Shown: piece by piece, positions 24,076-33,178 of the stretch
Layout: each line of letters begins with the position of its first letter
Position numbering within the stretch: position 1 is the stretch's first letter
Source: Vibrio coralliirubri
GTDB taxonomy: Bacteria > Pseudomonadota > Gammaproteobacteria > Enterobacterales > Vibrionaceae
Direction: 5' to 3'
Length of the DNA stretch: 64,000 nt
Assembly: GCF_024347375.1 (NCBI RefSeq)
Contig: NZ_AP025471.1
Location: 1,364,001 to 1,428,000 of the forward strand
Position numbers and translations under genes: made by a program
Notes under the pieces: generated by a model
Databases searched by the model: none
What the model was told of the DNA's origin: nothing
What the model saw: only the letters and a program-made list of their open reading frames with translations

Positions 24076-24714
24076 ATGAAAATTGCAGTATTAGGCGCAT
24101 CAGGTTGGATTGGTAGTCACATCGCTCAAGAAGCTCAAGCTCGCGGACACGAGGTTGTTGCTGTTGTAAGAGATGCAAGCCGTGTAGAGCTCAGCGATGT
24201 TGAGGTTCGTTCATTTGATTTACAAGATGAAGCAGCCAGTCTAACGACTGCTTTCTCCGGCGTTGATGCGGTTATTGCTTCGATTGGCGGACGTGCTCTA
24301 GGCAATCACGACATCGTAAAAAGTACAGCAACTAAACTGCTTGATACACTGCCAAGCATTGGTATCGAACGTCTACTTTGGGTAGGTGGTGCGGGTTCAT
24401 TGGAAGTAGCGCCAAACGTACCGCTAGTTACCGTTCCGGCCTTTCCAACAGAGCATAAAAACGAAGCGCTAGCACAAGGTGAAGCTCTTGAAGTATTCAA
24501 ACAGTCTAACAGCGAGGTTAACTGGACGTTCATTAGCCCAGCAGCAGAAATCTTCCCGGGCGAGAAACTATCAACCTACCGTACAGGTGGTGACCAACTG
24601 CTCACCGACCAAGATGGCAACAGCAAAATATCCGTCAGCGATTACGCTATTGCGATGATTGATGAGCTCGAAGCTGACAAGTTCCCACGCCAACGTATTG
24701 GTGTCGCTTACTAG
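24076..24714 (+). CDS. NAD(P)-binding atypical SDR protein (YwnB/NmrA-like)
   Basis: A 212-residue Rossmann protein with the dinucleotide-binding loop GASGWIG (8-14), the adenine-proximal RDASR and the strand end SIGGRA. It lacks the YxxxK catalytic pair of classical SDRs, as expected for the atypical NAD(P)H-binding family of flavin-reductase or NmrA-like sensors. GGAGAG lies before the ATG. It is controlled presumably by the divergent LysR and is followed by a terminator at 24736-24769. The substrate cannot be told. Confidence 0.88.
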   Translation: MKIAVLGASGWIGSHIAQEAQARGHEVVAVVRDASRVELSDVEVRSFDLQDEAASLTTAFSGVDAVIASIGGRALGNHDIVKSTATKLLDTLPSIGIERLLWVGGAGSLEVAPNVPLVTVPAFPTEHKNEALAQGEALEVFKQSNSEVNWTFISPAAEIFPGEKLSTYRTGGDQLLTDQDGNSKISVSDYAIAMIDELEADKFPRQRIGVAY

Positions 24715-24735
24715 TCAGCTCATATATAAAAACTA

Positions 24736-24769
24736 AAAAAAGCCGCTTGTTCAAAACAATGCGGCTTTC
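24736..24769. terminator. Intrinsic terminator
   Basis: AAAGCCGC pairs with GCGGCTTT around a 14-base loop, with an A-run before and T-rich sequence after. It sits between the convergent NAD(P)-binding and bicupin genes. Confidence 0.85.
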
Positions 24770-24791
24770 TCATCTTTTACTGAGCATTCCT

Positions 24792-25445
24792 TTAATCCAA
24801 TGGCAGATGCCCCGTTTTCACTAGGATAACCGTCTCTTCTTCCACATAAGGAAAATGCTCACTCATGTGCGGGCTGCGCATCCAGGTGTGTTTCGGGTAC
24901 TCACCATGTTCGTCTTTAAAGGTGCCAGAAAGTACAAATATCTCTTCACCGCCAAAGTGGCGATGCGGCTGAAAACGTTCGCCAACCGGCCACTTCACTA
25001 ACGCGACATGCTCGTGTTCGAACTCATGCAGTGGCATCACTTGCAAACCGCCAATACCCTGAAGCCATTCGGTTTCCAAAGTATTAATGCGAACTTGAGT
25101 TAAGTCTCTCGCGTCAAACTGGTTGAGCTTAACCAAGATCTTGCAGCCATTTTTGCTGGATGGCGAATGCGCGCTGCCCGGCGGATTACGGATATAAGTA
25201 CCTGCAGGGAAATCACCCGTTTCATCTGAGAACACGCCATCTAATACGAAGATCTCTTCGCCTTGTGGGTGTGGGTGCTCAGAAAACGAAGATTCAGGAT
25301 CGTACTTCACCACACTGGTTGTGTGGCCCGATTCTTTCTCTTCTCTTTCAAGTGGCTTACGCCAAACCCCTTTAGCAGGGCTTGCGACCCAATCTAATGT
25401 CTCGGTTTCTATAACCAGTCTCTTTGAAAAGTCCATGTTGAACAT
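24792..25445 (-). CDS. ChrR-like double cupin protein
   Basis: Two tandem cupin domains with nearly identical metal-binding blocks: HPHPQGEEIFVLDG (about 57-70) and HRHFGGEEIFVLSG (about 164-177), each followed by YIRNPP or WMRSPH and a distal histidine. This resembles the C-terminal cupin of ChrR-type anti-sigma factors, but the N-terminal zinc-binding anti-sigma domain is absent, and no ECF sigma gene is adjacent. The protein may be a metal-dependent sensor or dioxygenase-like enzyme. An ATG three codons in is an equally likely start. Substrate unknown. Confidence 0.85.
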   Translation of the reverse strand: MFNMDFSKRLVIETETLDWVASPAKGVWRKPLEREEKESGHTTSVVKYDPESSFSEHPHPQGEEIFVLDGVFSDETGDFPAGTYIRNPPGSAHSPSSKNGCKILVKLNQFDARDLTQVRINTLETEWLQGIGGLQVMPLHEFEHEHVALVKWPVGERFQPHRHFGGEEIFVLSGTFKDEHGEYPKHTWMRSPHMSEHFPYVEEETVILVKTGHLPLD

Positions 25446-25579
25446 AATGGCGACCTTACTCTTGTTATCGTTTTAATTATTATGATTGTCTTTCTCGTTT
25501 CTATTCTACGCGAATACTGATCAAGGAGGCTATCTCGCTGCTATTTTGCCTGCGCGATAGCCACCTAAAAGAATCCTGA

Positions 25580-26347
25580 TTAATTACGACCAGCAATCAC
25601 ACCGCCATCAACATCCCAGATGGCACCCGTTACCCAATCTGCACTGTCTGACAGTAAGAAAGAGATGCTATTAGCGATGTCTTTCGGCAAACCAACTCGA
25701 CCAATAGGATGGAACGCGTTGAAGCCTTCTAGCGCTTGATTCACTTCTTCAGGTTTGATGAAAGATTCGTAAATCGGCGTTTTAACCACGGCCGGAGACA
25801 CCGCATTCACACGAATGTTATGCTCAGCCAGTTCCATTGCCATGTGTTGTGTTAATGCATGCAGGCCAGCTTTAGCCATTGAATAGGCAGAAGATGGCGT
25901 CGCTTTGATTGCCTGTTTCGCCCACATAGAGCCTACATTTACCACGTTTCCGCCACCATTTTTGATCATCAACTTACTTATCGCTTGAGTGATGAAGAAG
26001 GTTGCTTTATTAAGCTGCATATACTGCTCGTAATCAGATTCTTGGTGCTCAATAAACGCTTTAGGGTTGAAGTAACCTGCAGCATTCACAAGGTAACCAA
26101 TACCTTCTTCGAGCGACTCTAAATGCGCAATAAGACGAGACACACTTGCATCATCATAAAGGTTAGCTTGCCAGCCTGAAGCGTGACCGAGCGATTGCAG
26201 CTCTGACACCGCTTTATCTAACTTAGTTGGGTTATTGCCGACCACCAACACATGGATGTTTTGAGCGACTAACTGCTTCGCTGTTTCAAAGCCCATACCA
26301 CTTGTGCCACCGATTACGACTGCAATACCATTTTTAGTGAAGTTCAT
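25580..26347 (-). CDS. Short-chain dehydrogenase/reductase
   Basis: A classical SDR of 255 residues: GGTSGMG (13-19) for NAD(P), NAAGYF, the catalytic serine in NVGSMW, and Y-x3-K in [18 protein letters not shown] at the C-terminus is typical of 3-oxoacyl-reductase-like enzymes. The start at MNFTKNG is chosen because AGGAG lies nine bases before it; a longer frame would add 24 residues without similarity. It is divergent from the HxlR regulator at 26453, which probably represses it. Substrate unknown. Confidence 0.92.
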   Translation of the reverse strand: MNFTKNGIAVVIGGTSGMGFETAKQLVAQNIHVLVVGNNPTKLDKAVSELQSLGHASGWQANLYDDASVSRLIAHLESLEEGIGYLVNAAGYFNPKAFIEHQESDYEQYMQLNKATFFITQAISKLMIKNGGGNVVNVGSMWAKQAIKATPSSAYSMAKAGLHALTQHMAMELAEHNIRVNAVSPAVVKTPIYESFIKPEEVNQALEGFNAFHPIGRVGLPKDIANSISFLLSDSADWVTGAIWDVDGGVIAGRN

Positions 26348-26408
26348 TTTGTTATCTCCTAAGTCATGTGAACGTGGTAATCTTAGGCTTTGAACTAACA
26401 CTATGAAT

Positions 26409-26441
26409 AGTAAGTACAAATCGGTTAGGTAGGTACTTATT
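26409..26441. promoter_or_regulatory. Probable HxlR operator
   Basis: AGTAAGTAC (26409-26417) faces GTACTTATT (26433-26441) in the divergent intergenic region between the SDR and HxlR genes. GTAAGTAC/GTACTTAC half-sites are, from general knowledge, typical of HxlR-type regulators. Confidence 0.55.
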
Positions 26442-26452
26442 GGTACATCTTT

Positions 26453-26791
26453 ATGAAAAATCAGGAAAACTTTTTTTCAAGAAAATCAGCACCAGAGCGC
26501 TCAGCTCGCATGGTAGAAACCATCTACGGCTGTAAATGGTCGCTAACGGTTTACCAATTACTGGCAAATGGCATTAATCGCCCCGGTGAAATGGTGCGCT
26601 CGGTCGAAGGGTTATCGACCAAGGTATTGAATGAATGCTTGAAGCGAAATGTTGAGTTTGGGATTTTGGATAAGCAGATGTTCAACGAACTGCCACCAAG
26701 AGTTGAGTATCAAGTGACGCCCTTTGGTGAGAAGTTCTTACTGATTCTAGAGCAGTTGGAAAACCTACAAAACGAAATCGACGAGATGTAA
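26453..26791 (+). CDS. HxlR-family transcriptional regulator
   Basis: A 112-residue winged-helix protein with the HxlR core: [13 protein letters not shown] (about 26-38), [21 protein letters not shown] (split over 45-66) and [11 protein letters not shown]. The cysteine in YGCKW occupies the place used for thiol-based electrophile or quinone sensing in YodB/HypR-type members, so redox control of the divergent SDR is plausible but not proved. It is short and intact, and no terminator was noticed. Confidence 0.92.
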   Translation: MKNQENFFSRKSAPERSARMVETIYGCKWSLTVYQLLANGINRPGEMVRSVEGLSTKVLNECLKRNVEFGILDKQMFNELPPRVEYQVTPFGEKFLLILEQLENLQNEIDEM

Positions 26792-26838
26792 GCCCAAGCA
26801 AATCCACTCTATTCCAAATAATGGACAGCACGCACTAT

Positions 26839-27744
26839 TTAGCTGACTGGCATTTGCTCAAAACGGCCTTTCACAAAATCAATGAAGGTTCGAATTCGGC
26901 TCGGTTGATAGCGGTCTCGATGATAGATCGCTGAAAAGTCCACTTTCGGTACCACCCACTCATCAAACACCTGCTCCAGTTGCCCATCATTGATCTCTTG
27001 CAAGCAATAGATGGTTGGAACACGAATAATCCCGTTGCCCGATTTCGCGCCTTGTACTAACACTCGGCCATTCTTACATTGCAACCTACCCGTCACATGC
27101 ACATCGACCGTTTTCTTAGTATCGTCCAGAGCTTGAAAGCTCCACTTACGCACAGACCCCGTTAAGCAATCATGGTGGATGAGGTCTTTAGGATGGTTTG
27201 GCTTCCCTTTGCGAGTGAAATACTCAGGGCTCGCGAGTGTTCCCATCTCAATGTCCAAAAGCTTTCTTGCGATAAAGCCCGCATCTTCTAGGCTCCCCAT
27301 ACGAAAAGCGATATCAAAAGCGTCTTCAATCAAGTCAACTCGGTTACTACTGAAATCAAGGCTAATGCTGATGTCTGGGTAGAGCTGCATAAACTCATTG
27401 ACCAGATCCGCGATGATCACCTCACCCAGATAACCGCCGACACAGTTTACTTTTATGTCGCCGCGCACTTCTTCGACATCATCAACCGCAGCAATCAGCG
27501 CTTGGTCTATGTTATCGAGGGCTTGCTCACATCTCGCGTACAGATCTTGCCCTGCGTGAGTCAGCCTCAAGGTTCGAGTGGTGCGGATAAACAGTGTCAC
27601 ACCCATCTGCTTTTCTAAACTACTTACTTGGCGTGATACGTGGGAGCGAGACACATCTAACTCCTCCGCCGCTTTGGTGAAATTACCTAAACGAGCGATC
27701 AGCACGAAGGAGCGAATATCAGACAGATTAATTTGATTGAGCAT
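26839..27744 (-). CDS. LysR-family regulator divergent from an SDR
   Basis: A 301-residue LysR protein with FTKAAEELDVSRSHVSRQV as the helix-turn-helix recognition region (about 22-40). The divergent gene at 27955 is a short-chain dehydrogenase. A perfect 6-bp inverted repeat with 6-base spacing, TGTTGC/GCAACA (27788-27805), lies 43 bases from its start codon and is the likely binding site. The effector domain is complete; ligand unknown. Confidence 0.92.
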   Translation of the reverse strand: MLNQINLSDIRSFVLIARLGNFTKAAEELDVSRSHVSRQVSSLEKQMGVTLFIRTTRTLRLTHAGQDLYARCEQALDNIDQALIAAVDDVEEVRGDIKVNCVGGYLGEVIIADLVNEFMQLYPDISISLDFSSNRVDLIEDAFDIAFRMGSLEDAGFIARKLLDIEMGTLASPEYFTRKGKPNHPKDLIHHDCLTGSVRKWSFQALDDTKKTVDVHVTGRLQCKNGRVLVQGAKSGNGIIRVPTIYCLQEINDGQLEQVFDEWVVPKVDFSAIYHRDRYQPSRIRTFIDFVKGRFEQMPVS

Positions 27745-27787
27745 AGTCGCCAGCTTACTAATGAAGTTATGAGATAGACGCTTTTAT

Positions 27788-27805
27788 TGTTGCACCATGG
27801 CAACA
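27788..27805. promoter_or_regulatory. Probable LysR operator
   Basis: TGTTGC-ACCATG-GCAACA is a perfect interrupted palindrome with LysR-like T-N11-A symmetry, located between the divergent LysR and SDR genes. Confidence 0.55.
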
Positions 27806-27954
27806 GTGTTTCAAGTAAAGCGCTATATATCAACAATGCTATTTTCCTTAATATACCTCCATCGCAACGAAGCAAGGCAACAAGCACTTGATTCGAATGC
27901 ACTTAAACAATACGTCGTAGCCAACCGACGCAATAAAAGTACAGAGGAAATAAA

Positions 27955-28674
27955 ATGAAAAAACTAATCGTAATTACAGGTGCAAGCTCTGGTATTGGTG
28001 AAGCAATCGCTCGTCGTCTAAGCGATGAAGGTCACCCTCTGCTACTTGTAGCTCGTCGTATTGACCGCCTTGAAGCGCTGAATCTACCAAACTCACTGTC
28101 AGTGAAAGTAGACGTAACAGACAAAGCGTCTTTTGATGCAGCAATCGCACAAGGTGAAGAGAAGTTTGGTCCTGTAGATGCGCTTATCAACAACGCTGGC
28201 GCAATGCTTCTTGGTCAAATCGATACTCAAGACGCACAAGAGTGGAAGACAATGTTCGATGTGAACGTGATTGGTCTTCTAAACGGCATGCAGTCTGTAC
28301 TTGCTCCGATGATGGAACGCAATACAGGTACTATCATCAACATCAGCTCTATCGCAGGTAAGAAAACATTCCCAAGCCACGCGGCTTACTGTGGTACTAA
28401 ATTCGCGGTACACGCTATCTCTGAAAACGTTCGTGAAGAAGTTGCGGCTTCAAACGTTCGTGTTACCACTATTGCACCAGGTGCTGTAGAAACAGAACTT
28501 CTGTCTCACACAACATCTCAAGAGATCAAAGACGGTTACGACTCTTGGAAAGAAGACATGGGCGGCGTATTGGCAGCTGACGATATCGCTCGCGCTGTAT
28601 CATTCGCTTACCAACAACCACAGAACGTATGTATCCGTGAGATTGCTCTAGCACCAACTAAGCAACAGCCATAG
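27955..28674 (+). CDS. Short-chain dehydrogenase (YdfG-like)
   Basis: A 239-residue classical SDR with TGASSGIG (7-14), NNAGAM, a serine in NISSIAG and the YCGTK catalytic pair (Y-x3-K). The sequence resembles NADP-dependent serine/3-hydroxy acid dehydrogenases of the YdfG group. Codon use looks optimised, suggesting good expression. GAGGAAAT precedes the ATG. It is under probable control of the divergent LysR and followed by a strong terminator at 28709-28746. The physiological substrate is not evident. Confidence 0.92.
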   Translation: MKKLIVITGASSGIGEAIARRLSDEGHPLLLVARRIDRLEALNLPNSLSVKVDVTDKASFDAAIAQGEEKFGPVDALINNAGAMLLGQIDTQDAQEWKTMFDVNVIGLLNGMQSVLAPMMERNTGTIINISSIAGKKTFPSHAAYCGTKFAVHAISENVREEVAASNVRVTTIAPGAVETELLSHTTSQEIKDGYDSWKEDMGGVLAADDIARAVSFAYQQPQNVCIREIALAPTKQQP

Positions 28675-28708
28675 GCCTTTGCTATCGCTACTAAACAAGC
28701 GATGAACT

Positions 28709-28746
28709 AAAAAGCGCCACTACTGAATAAGTAGTGGCGCTTTTGT
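28709..28746. terminator. Intrinsic terminator
   Basis: AAAGCGCCACTAC pairs with GTAGTGGCGCTTT around TGAATAA, with a T-run after it. It lies between the SDR gene and the convergent lipoprotein gene. Confidence 0.92.
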
Positions 28747-28780
28747 TTTTATTGAGTGTAGCTACAAGCAGTAACCGTGA

Positions 28781-30592
28781 TTAAAACTCAACGCGATAAA
28801 CTGATGTACTGCCGCTTACTTCGTTCCCAACCGCAATAAAGTGGTTACCTGAACGTGTGAAATACTTAATTGATTCAGGGCCTAAATCACCCGCTTTAGC
28901 GTTGTAAGTATCGTTGTCGCAATCACCGTCGTCATCAACCTTAGTGCACACTGGCTGAGTAAAGTCACGGTTGTTCAAGTAGCTGATGAAACTTGCGTTT
29001 TTAGGCTCTGTTACGTCGTAAACCATGATGCCACCTTGGCGCTCCAGCCCAATAAATGCATAGTGCTTGCCGTTGATCTCAGCCACTTCGATAGCCTCAG
29101 GTTCTACCCCTTTATCATCACTGCGATCGTCACCACTTTGGTTGTTATCATTGGTGCTGTTGAAGTTTGCAGGATCTTGATCAAGAACGATCCGAGCGAA
29201 ATCATCGCCGCTATCAAACACTAATTCGCCTGACTCATCCCAGATAGAGAAAGAACGGCTGCCGAATGCTTGAACCTTTTGGTCAGCAGCGAGTGTCCCT
29301 TGTGGCTTAATCACTTTAAGACGTGCAAGTTGCTTGTTGTCTTTCAACGCGCCAGCCAATGAGTGGTTAGCGTCAACATCTAACTTATTGCCGCGTACTT
29401 CATCGACATAAGCAATACAAAAGTCTTTTTCTGTAGTGTAGTTTTCGGTGCCTTGATAATCGTCACCGTCCCACTCAAAACCTTTCTCATCACACATTTC
29501 TTGCGTGGTCTTGATGCCATATTCACGACCATCACCTTCGTTCGCAGTCACAATGTAGGTGTTGCCCTCAACACTGTAGCTAGTGATGCTATCTGGCATG
29601 TAAAGGCCTTCTAACATTGCGTAGCTTTGTAGATTACCGATGTTTTTGTCTTTGTTTGACGCATCTAGCTTAGCGTTATCCCAAGGCTTCCCGTCTAGTC
29701 CAAGAATCGCATCCACTTGCGCACTCGCCACATCAATCGCTGCCAACGCATTGTTCTCTTGAAGGGCAACGTAGAGTTTTCCGTTATCAGCAAACGTTAG
29801 GTATTCCGGTTCAAGGTCTTGAGCTACGGTTGCATTCGGCGCAGAGATTCGAACCTTGTCGGTCAACTCTGCATGACGAGGCTGACCTTGATTAAATACC
29901 TTGAAATCAATTTGAGTGACAGTCGCTTGCAACGGACCCTTGGTTAAATCCACCAGCGTTACTGTACCTTCAGGGTCAATGCTGTAATCCGCATTCGGCT
30001 CACCTTCATTTGCAGAGGCAAAGTAGCGACCATCTTTCGAGAAGCTCACCATGTCCGGTAATGCACCAGCAGTATAAGTCGTGATCAGCTCTAATGTGTC
30101 TGAACGATAAAGGGCAATGATGCCGTTTTGTTGCTTGTCAGCATTTTCAATCGCGACAGCAACTAATCCTTGATATGTCGACACACTGTTCGCTGCACCA
30201 ATATCAATACCAGAAGCTGCAGCCGCTAATTGAAGATCAATAGAACCCGAAGATGTTGGTTCGCTAGCTGAGTTCATTGATAACACATCAACTTTCTGAG
30301 CTTGAGCGTTCACAACATAAAGCTTGTCGGTACATGAATCGTAGCTGACGATTTCGGCTGCAGAAGTATCAAACGGGGCGTCGGCAATTGAACGGCCAAC
30401 TAGGCTGATTCCAGTTACCTCAGCATTGGAAGCGCTTGGCTGCTCGATGGATTGGCATTGAAGGCTAAAAGCATCAAGTGACGTTTGAGATGGCGTAGCT
30501 GTCGTTGGTGATGTTGATTGAGAACAGCCTACTAGAGCAGAACTTACCGCGATAGGTAGTAATAATGTCAGCTTATTAAATTTACGATTCAT
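28781..30592 (-). CDS. Choice-of-anchor I family lipoprotein
   Basis: A 603-residue exported protein. The N-terminus has a lipoprotein signal peptide ending LVGC (lipobox, C23). The mature part is a beta-propeller-like protein with repeated segments such as VSFSKDGRYFASANEGEPNAD and DDNGDG-type acidic loops (DDRSDDKGVEPE, KVDDDGDCDND). This matches choice-of-anchor I proteins, which I recall as beta-propellers sometimes associated with alkaline phosphatase-like activity. The membrane-anchored protein may act in phosphate or calcium-dependent surface processes. No operon partner is seen. Confidence 0.85.
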   Translation of the reverse strand: MNRKFNKLTLLLPIAVSSALVGCSQSTSPTTATPSQTSLDAFSLQCQSIEQPSASNAEVTGISLVGRSIADAPFDTSAAEIVSYDSCTDKLYVVNAQAQKVDVLSMNSASEPTSSGSIDLQLAAAASGIDIGAANSVSTYQGLVAVAIENADKQQNGIIALYRSDTLELITTYTAGALPDMVSFSKDGRYFASANEGEPNADYSIDPEGTVTLVDLTKGPLQATVTQIDFKVFNQGQPRHAELTDKVRISAPNATVAQDLEPEYLTFADNGKLYVALQENNALAAIDVASAQVDAILGLDGKPWDNAKLDASNKDKNIGNLQSYAMLEGLYMPDSITSYSVEGNTYIVTANEGDGREYGIKTTQEMCDEKGFEWDGDDYQGTENYTTEKDFCIAYVDEVRGNKLDVDANHSLAGALKDNKQLARLKVIKPQGTLAADQKVQAFGSRSFSIWDESGELVFDSGDDFARIVLDQDPANFNSTNDNNQSGDDRSDDKGVEPEAIEVAEINGKHYAFIGLERQGGIMVYDVTEPKNASFISYLNNRDFTQPVCTKVDDDGDCDNDTYNAKAGDLGPESIKYFTRSGNHFIAVGNEVSGSTSVYRVEF

Positions 30593-30734
30593 ATATCCTC
30601 CATAATTTGAATCGCGATCATAGAGGGCTGTTATGACACTTATCTTTCCCTTTTATTAACAATAAATGACAACAATGAGCTTCTCTTTCCCATAACTACA
30701 ATAAGTTGGACTAGGCATTTCATTAACAAGTAAG

Positions 30735-30775
30735 CAAAAAAAAGCGCCCAAGCTGGCTGATGCTTGAGCGCCTTT
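30735..30775 (-). terminator. Terminator of ompW
   Basis: On the leftward strand GCGCTCAAGC pairs with GCTTGGGCGC, followed by a run of eight T. It lies 20 bases past the ompW stop codon. Confidence 0.92.
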
Positions 30776-30794
30776 AGTAAACCGAATAGGGAGA

Positions 30795-31436
30795 TTAGAA
30801 GTTGTAACCACCACCAATCATGAATACCCATGGGTCGATATCAACGTCTGTAGAGTACTGTTTACCACCCGCTTTGTATTTAGCTGTAGTGCCGATATCT
30901 GCATACCAAACCGATGCGTTCAGGAACCAGTCTTCATTGATCATGTAGTCCATACCAATGTTTGCTGCTAAGCCCCAAGAGTCATCAAGAGATAAGTCGC
31001 TTAAACCTAGATCTTTCGCTCCTTGATTTAGTGACTCATCGAAGAATACCGTGTAGTTGATACCTGCACCTACGTAAGGGCGGAAATCACTGCTCGCTTG
31101 CCCGAAGTAGTACTGAACCATAAATGTTGGTGGTAGGTGTTTAGTCTCAGCAATTTCACCTAGACCAGTTGCAGAAATGTTGTGAGAAAATGGGCTTGCC
31201 GCTAGTACTTCAAAGCTGATGTTATCTGTAAACATGTAGCCAAAAGTCAAACCAAGTTGAGTGTTTGAGTCTACAGAGAATTCTGTATTTGGATCATTCA
31301 ACACAGCGCCACTGCTGTCGTTGGGAGATACCGTTGCTGCACCTGCACGGATGATGAAATCACCTTCTTTATGAGCAAAAACATTGGTTGACATAAGAGC
31401 CGCAATAACCGCAATACCACATACTGTTTTTTTCAT
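30795..31436 (-). CDS. ompW: OmpW-family outer membrane protein
   Basis: A 213-residue porin-like protein with a signal peptide (cleavage after VFA, residue 21). The mature part forms an eight-stranded barrel; OmpW signatures are GDFIIRAGAATVSPND, QLGLTFGYMFTDNISFEV, FMVQYYF and the terminal GGGYNF with C-terminal phenylalanine. OmpW gives a narrow hydrophobic channel used by small molecules and is stress-regulated. A perfect FNR box (31529-31542) about 93 bases upstream of the start fits the known induction of ompW by low oxygen. It is followed by a strong terminator. Confidence 0.95.
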   Translation of the reverse strand: MKKTVCGIAVIAALMSTNVFAHKEGDFIIRAGAATVSPNDSSGAVLNDPNTEFSVDSNTQLGLTFGYMFTDNISFEVLAASPFSHNISATGLGEIAETKHLPPTFMVQYYFGQASSDFRPYVGAGINYTVFFDESLNQGAKDLGLSDLSLDDSWGLAANIGMDYMINEDWFLNASVWYADIGTTAKYKAGGKQYSTDVDIDPWVFMIGGGYNF

Positions 31437-31528
31437 TATAATTTCCTTTTGGGGGCTTAATCTTTATTGGTGAATGAGTGATCATTTCTTATTTTGCGTG
31501 CAAGGTAGCATAGAATAACCCTACTTTA

Positions 31529-31542
31529 TTGATGGAAATCAA
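31529..31542. promoter_or_regulatory. FNR box upstream of ompW
   Basis: TTGATGGAAATCAA is a perfect match to TTGAT-N4-ATCAA. The centre is about 100 bases before the ompW start codon, compatible with a class II activating position if transcription starts near 31495. glgC lies about 300 bases away on the other side and could also be affected. Confidence 0.75.
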
Positions 31543-31837
31543 TTTGTGAAAAGTTGTGATTATTTATGTAAATTTATATCGACCCGATCACTTTATTCCT
31601 TCATTTTATTGACAGTTTTGTAATGCAACTTTTCCGTGCGTCATTTTGTTAATTCAATCCCTTCACTTTGTTCGGATCTTTTTTGGATCAAAATAGAGCA
31701 AGCCAATATCTCGCACGCATCATTTTGGTGCAGCTCTACAAGAATCAATCTCGCCTCGTATAATATTCAATGAGTTACATTTGGCTTAGTGCTTGCAAGT
31801 CTATGTTCATAATCATAAATACATTGAGGTTCTGATC
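31543..31837 (+). other. Divergent intergenic region ompW-glgC
   Basis: AT-rich, with several T runs. TATAAT-like sequence is present (TATAATATT near 31760), about 70 bases before the glgC start; TTGGTG about 17 bases before it may be the -35. No gene is seen. Confidence 0.45.
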
Positions 31838-33058
31838 ATGCAAGACACTCTAACAATCGTTCTGGCCGGCGGTGTTGGCTCTCGGCTTTCCCCTCTCACC
31901 GATAACCGTGCAAAACCTGCGGTACCCTTTGGTGGCAAATATCGAATCATCGATTTCACTCTCGCGAACTGCTTACACTCTGGGCTACGCCAAATTTTGG
32001 TGCTGACTCAGTACAAGTCTCACTCTTTGCAAAAACATTTGAGAGATGGTTGGTCGGTGCTTAACCCCGAGCTCGGCGAATACATCACCAATGTTCCCCC
32101 ACAAATGCGAACCGGTGATAGCTGGTACAGCGGTACTGCCGATGCGATTTATCAAAACTTGTATCTGCTGTCTCGCAGTGAAGCTAAGCATGTGGTGGTG
32201 TTATCTGGCGACCATATCTATCGCATGGATTACGCTCCAATGCTCAAGCAGCACAAAAAGAACGAAGCCGACCTAACTGTGGCGTGCATGGAGGTTTCGA
32301 TTGACGAAGCCAAAGAGTTTGGTGTGATGGAGATAGACGAATCTCTAGAGATCAATAACTTTACCGAAAAGCCACGTTACCCTACATGTGTACCTGGTAG
32401 GCCAACTCGAAGCATGGCTTCAATGGGTATTTACGTCTTTGATAAAGAAGTGCTAACACAAGCGCTACTGGCGGACGCCGAAGATCCGAACTCAAACCAC
32501 GATTTTGGTAAAGACATCATTCCTAAATTGGTCGGCAACAACAGTGTTTACGCATACAAGTTTGGGGATGAAGAAGGCCGAGTGACCCAAGATGCGTACT
32601 GGAGGGATGTTGGTACTATCGACTCTTATTACCAATCCAACATGGACCTGTTAAAGCCAGCTTCGCCTATCGATTTATATCAACCTGATTGGGCAATTCG
32701 TACTTACGAACCTCAGCTGCCACCCGCACGAACCATTGCTTCGGTTGAAGGTAACCAAGGAATATTCATCAACTCGATGATAGCGAATGGTGTTGTAATT
32801 GAAGGCGGCTCGGCGCAAAACTCTATCTTCTTCCCGAAAGTGAAAGTCAGCAATGCCGCGATTGTGATTGATAGTATTCTGTTTGAAGATGTTGAGATTG
32901 GAAAAAATTGCCACATACAAAACTGTATCATCGATAAGAACGTTAAGGTGCCAGATGGAACCCAGATCGGTGTTGATAGCCTTGCCGATGCGAAACGCTT
33001 CCACATATCAAAACAAGGCGTGATTGTTGTGCCCTCTTCTTACCAATTTGAAGAGTAA
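31838..33058 (+). CDS. glgC: Glucose-1-phosphate adenylyltransferase
   Basis: GlgC makes ADP-glucose from ATP and glucose 1-phosphate, the committed step of glycogen synthesis in the cytosol. The 406-residue protein has the nucleotidyl-transferase motif LAGGVGSRLSPLT with KPAVPFGGKYR, then the substrate motifs WYSGTADA, SGDHIYRMDY, EFGVMEID, FTEKP and WRDVGT. A C-terminal left-handed beta-helix domain follows. TGAGG precedes the ATG at 31838; an upstream in-frame ATG would add 15 residues not seen in the family. It is monocistronic, with a terminator at 33094-33121. Confidence 0.97.
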   Translation: MQDTLTIVLAGGVGSRLSPLTDNRAKPAVPFGGKYRIIDFTLANCLHSGLRQILVLTQYKSHSLQKHLRDGWSVLNPELGEYITNVPPQMRTGDSWYSGTADAIYQNLYLLSRSEAKHVVVLSGDHIYRMDYAPMLKQHKKNEADLTVACMEVSIDEAKEFGVMEIDESLEINNFTEKPRYPTCVPGRPTRSMASMGIYVFDKEVLTQALLADAEDPNSNHDFGKDIIPKLVGNNSVYAYKFGDEEGRVTQDAYWRDVGTIDSYYQSNMDLLKPASPIDLYQPDWAIRTYEPQLPPARTIASVEGNQGIFINSMIANGVVIEGGSAQNSIFFPKVKVSNAAIVIDSILFEDVEIGKNCHIQNCIIDKNVKVPDGTQIGVDSLADAKRFHISKQGVIVVPSSYQFEE

Positions 33059-33093
33059 CCTTTAACGTTGGGATAGCTTTTCTTTAAACGAAA

Positions 33094-33121
33094 AAAAGGC
33101 AGCGAACTCGCTGCCTTCTTA
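33094..33121. terminator. Terminator between glgC and the YfcC-family gene
   Basis: AAGGCAGCG pairs with CGCTGCCTT around AACT, with an A-run before and T-rich sequence after. It serves two convergent genes. Confidence 0.9.
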
Positions 33122-33178
33122 TTTACTCACACGGCTTCAGTTAAGCTTAACTGTCTATGTATTCGATTAAACAGAACC

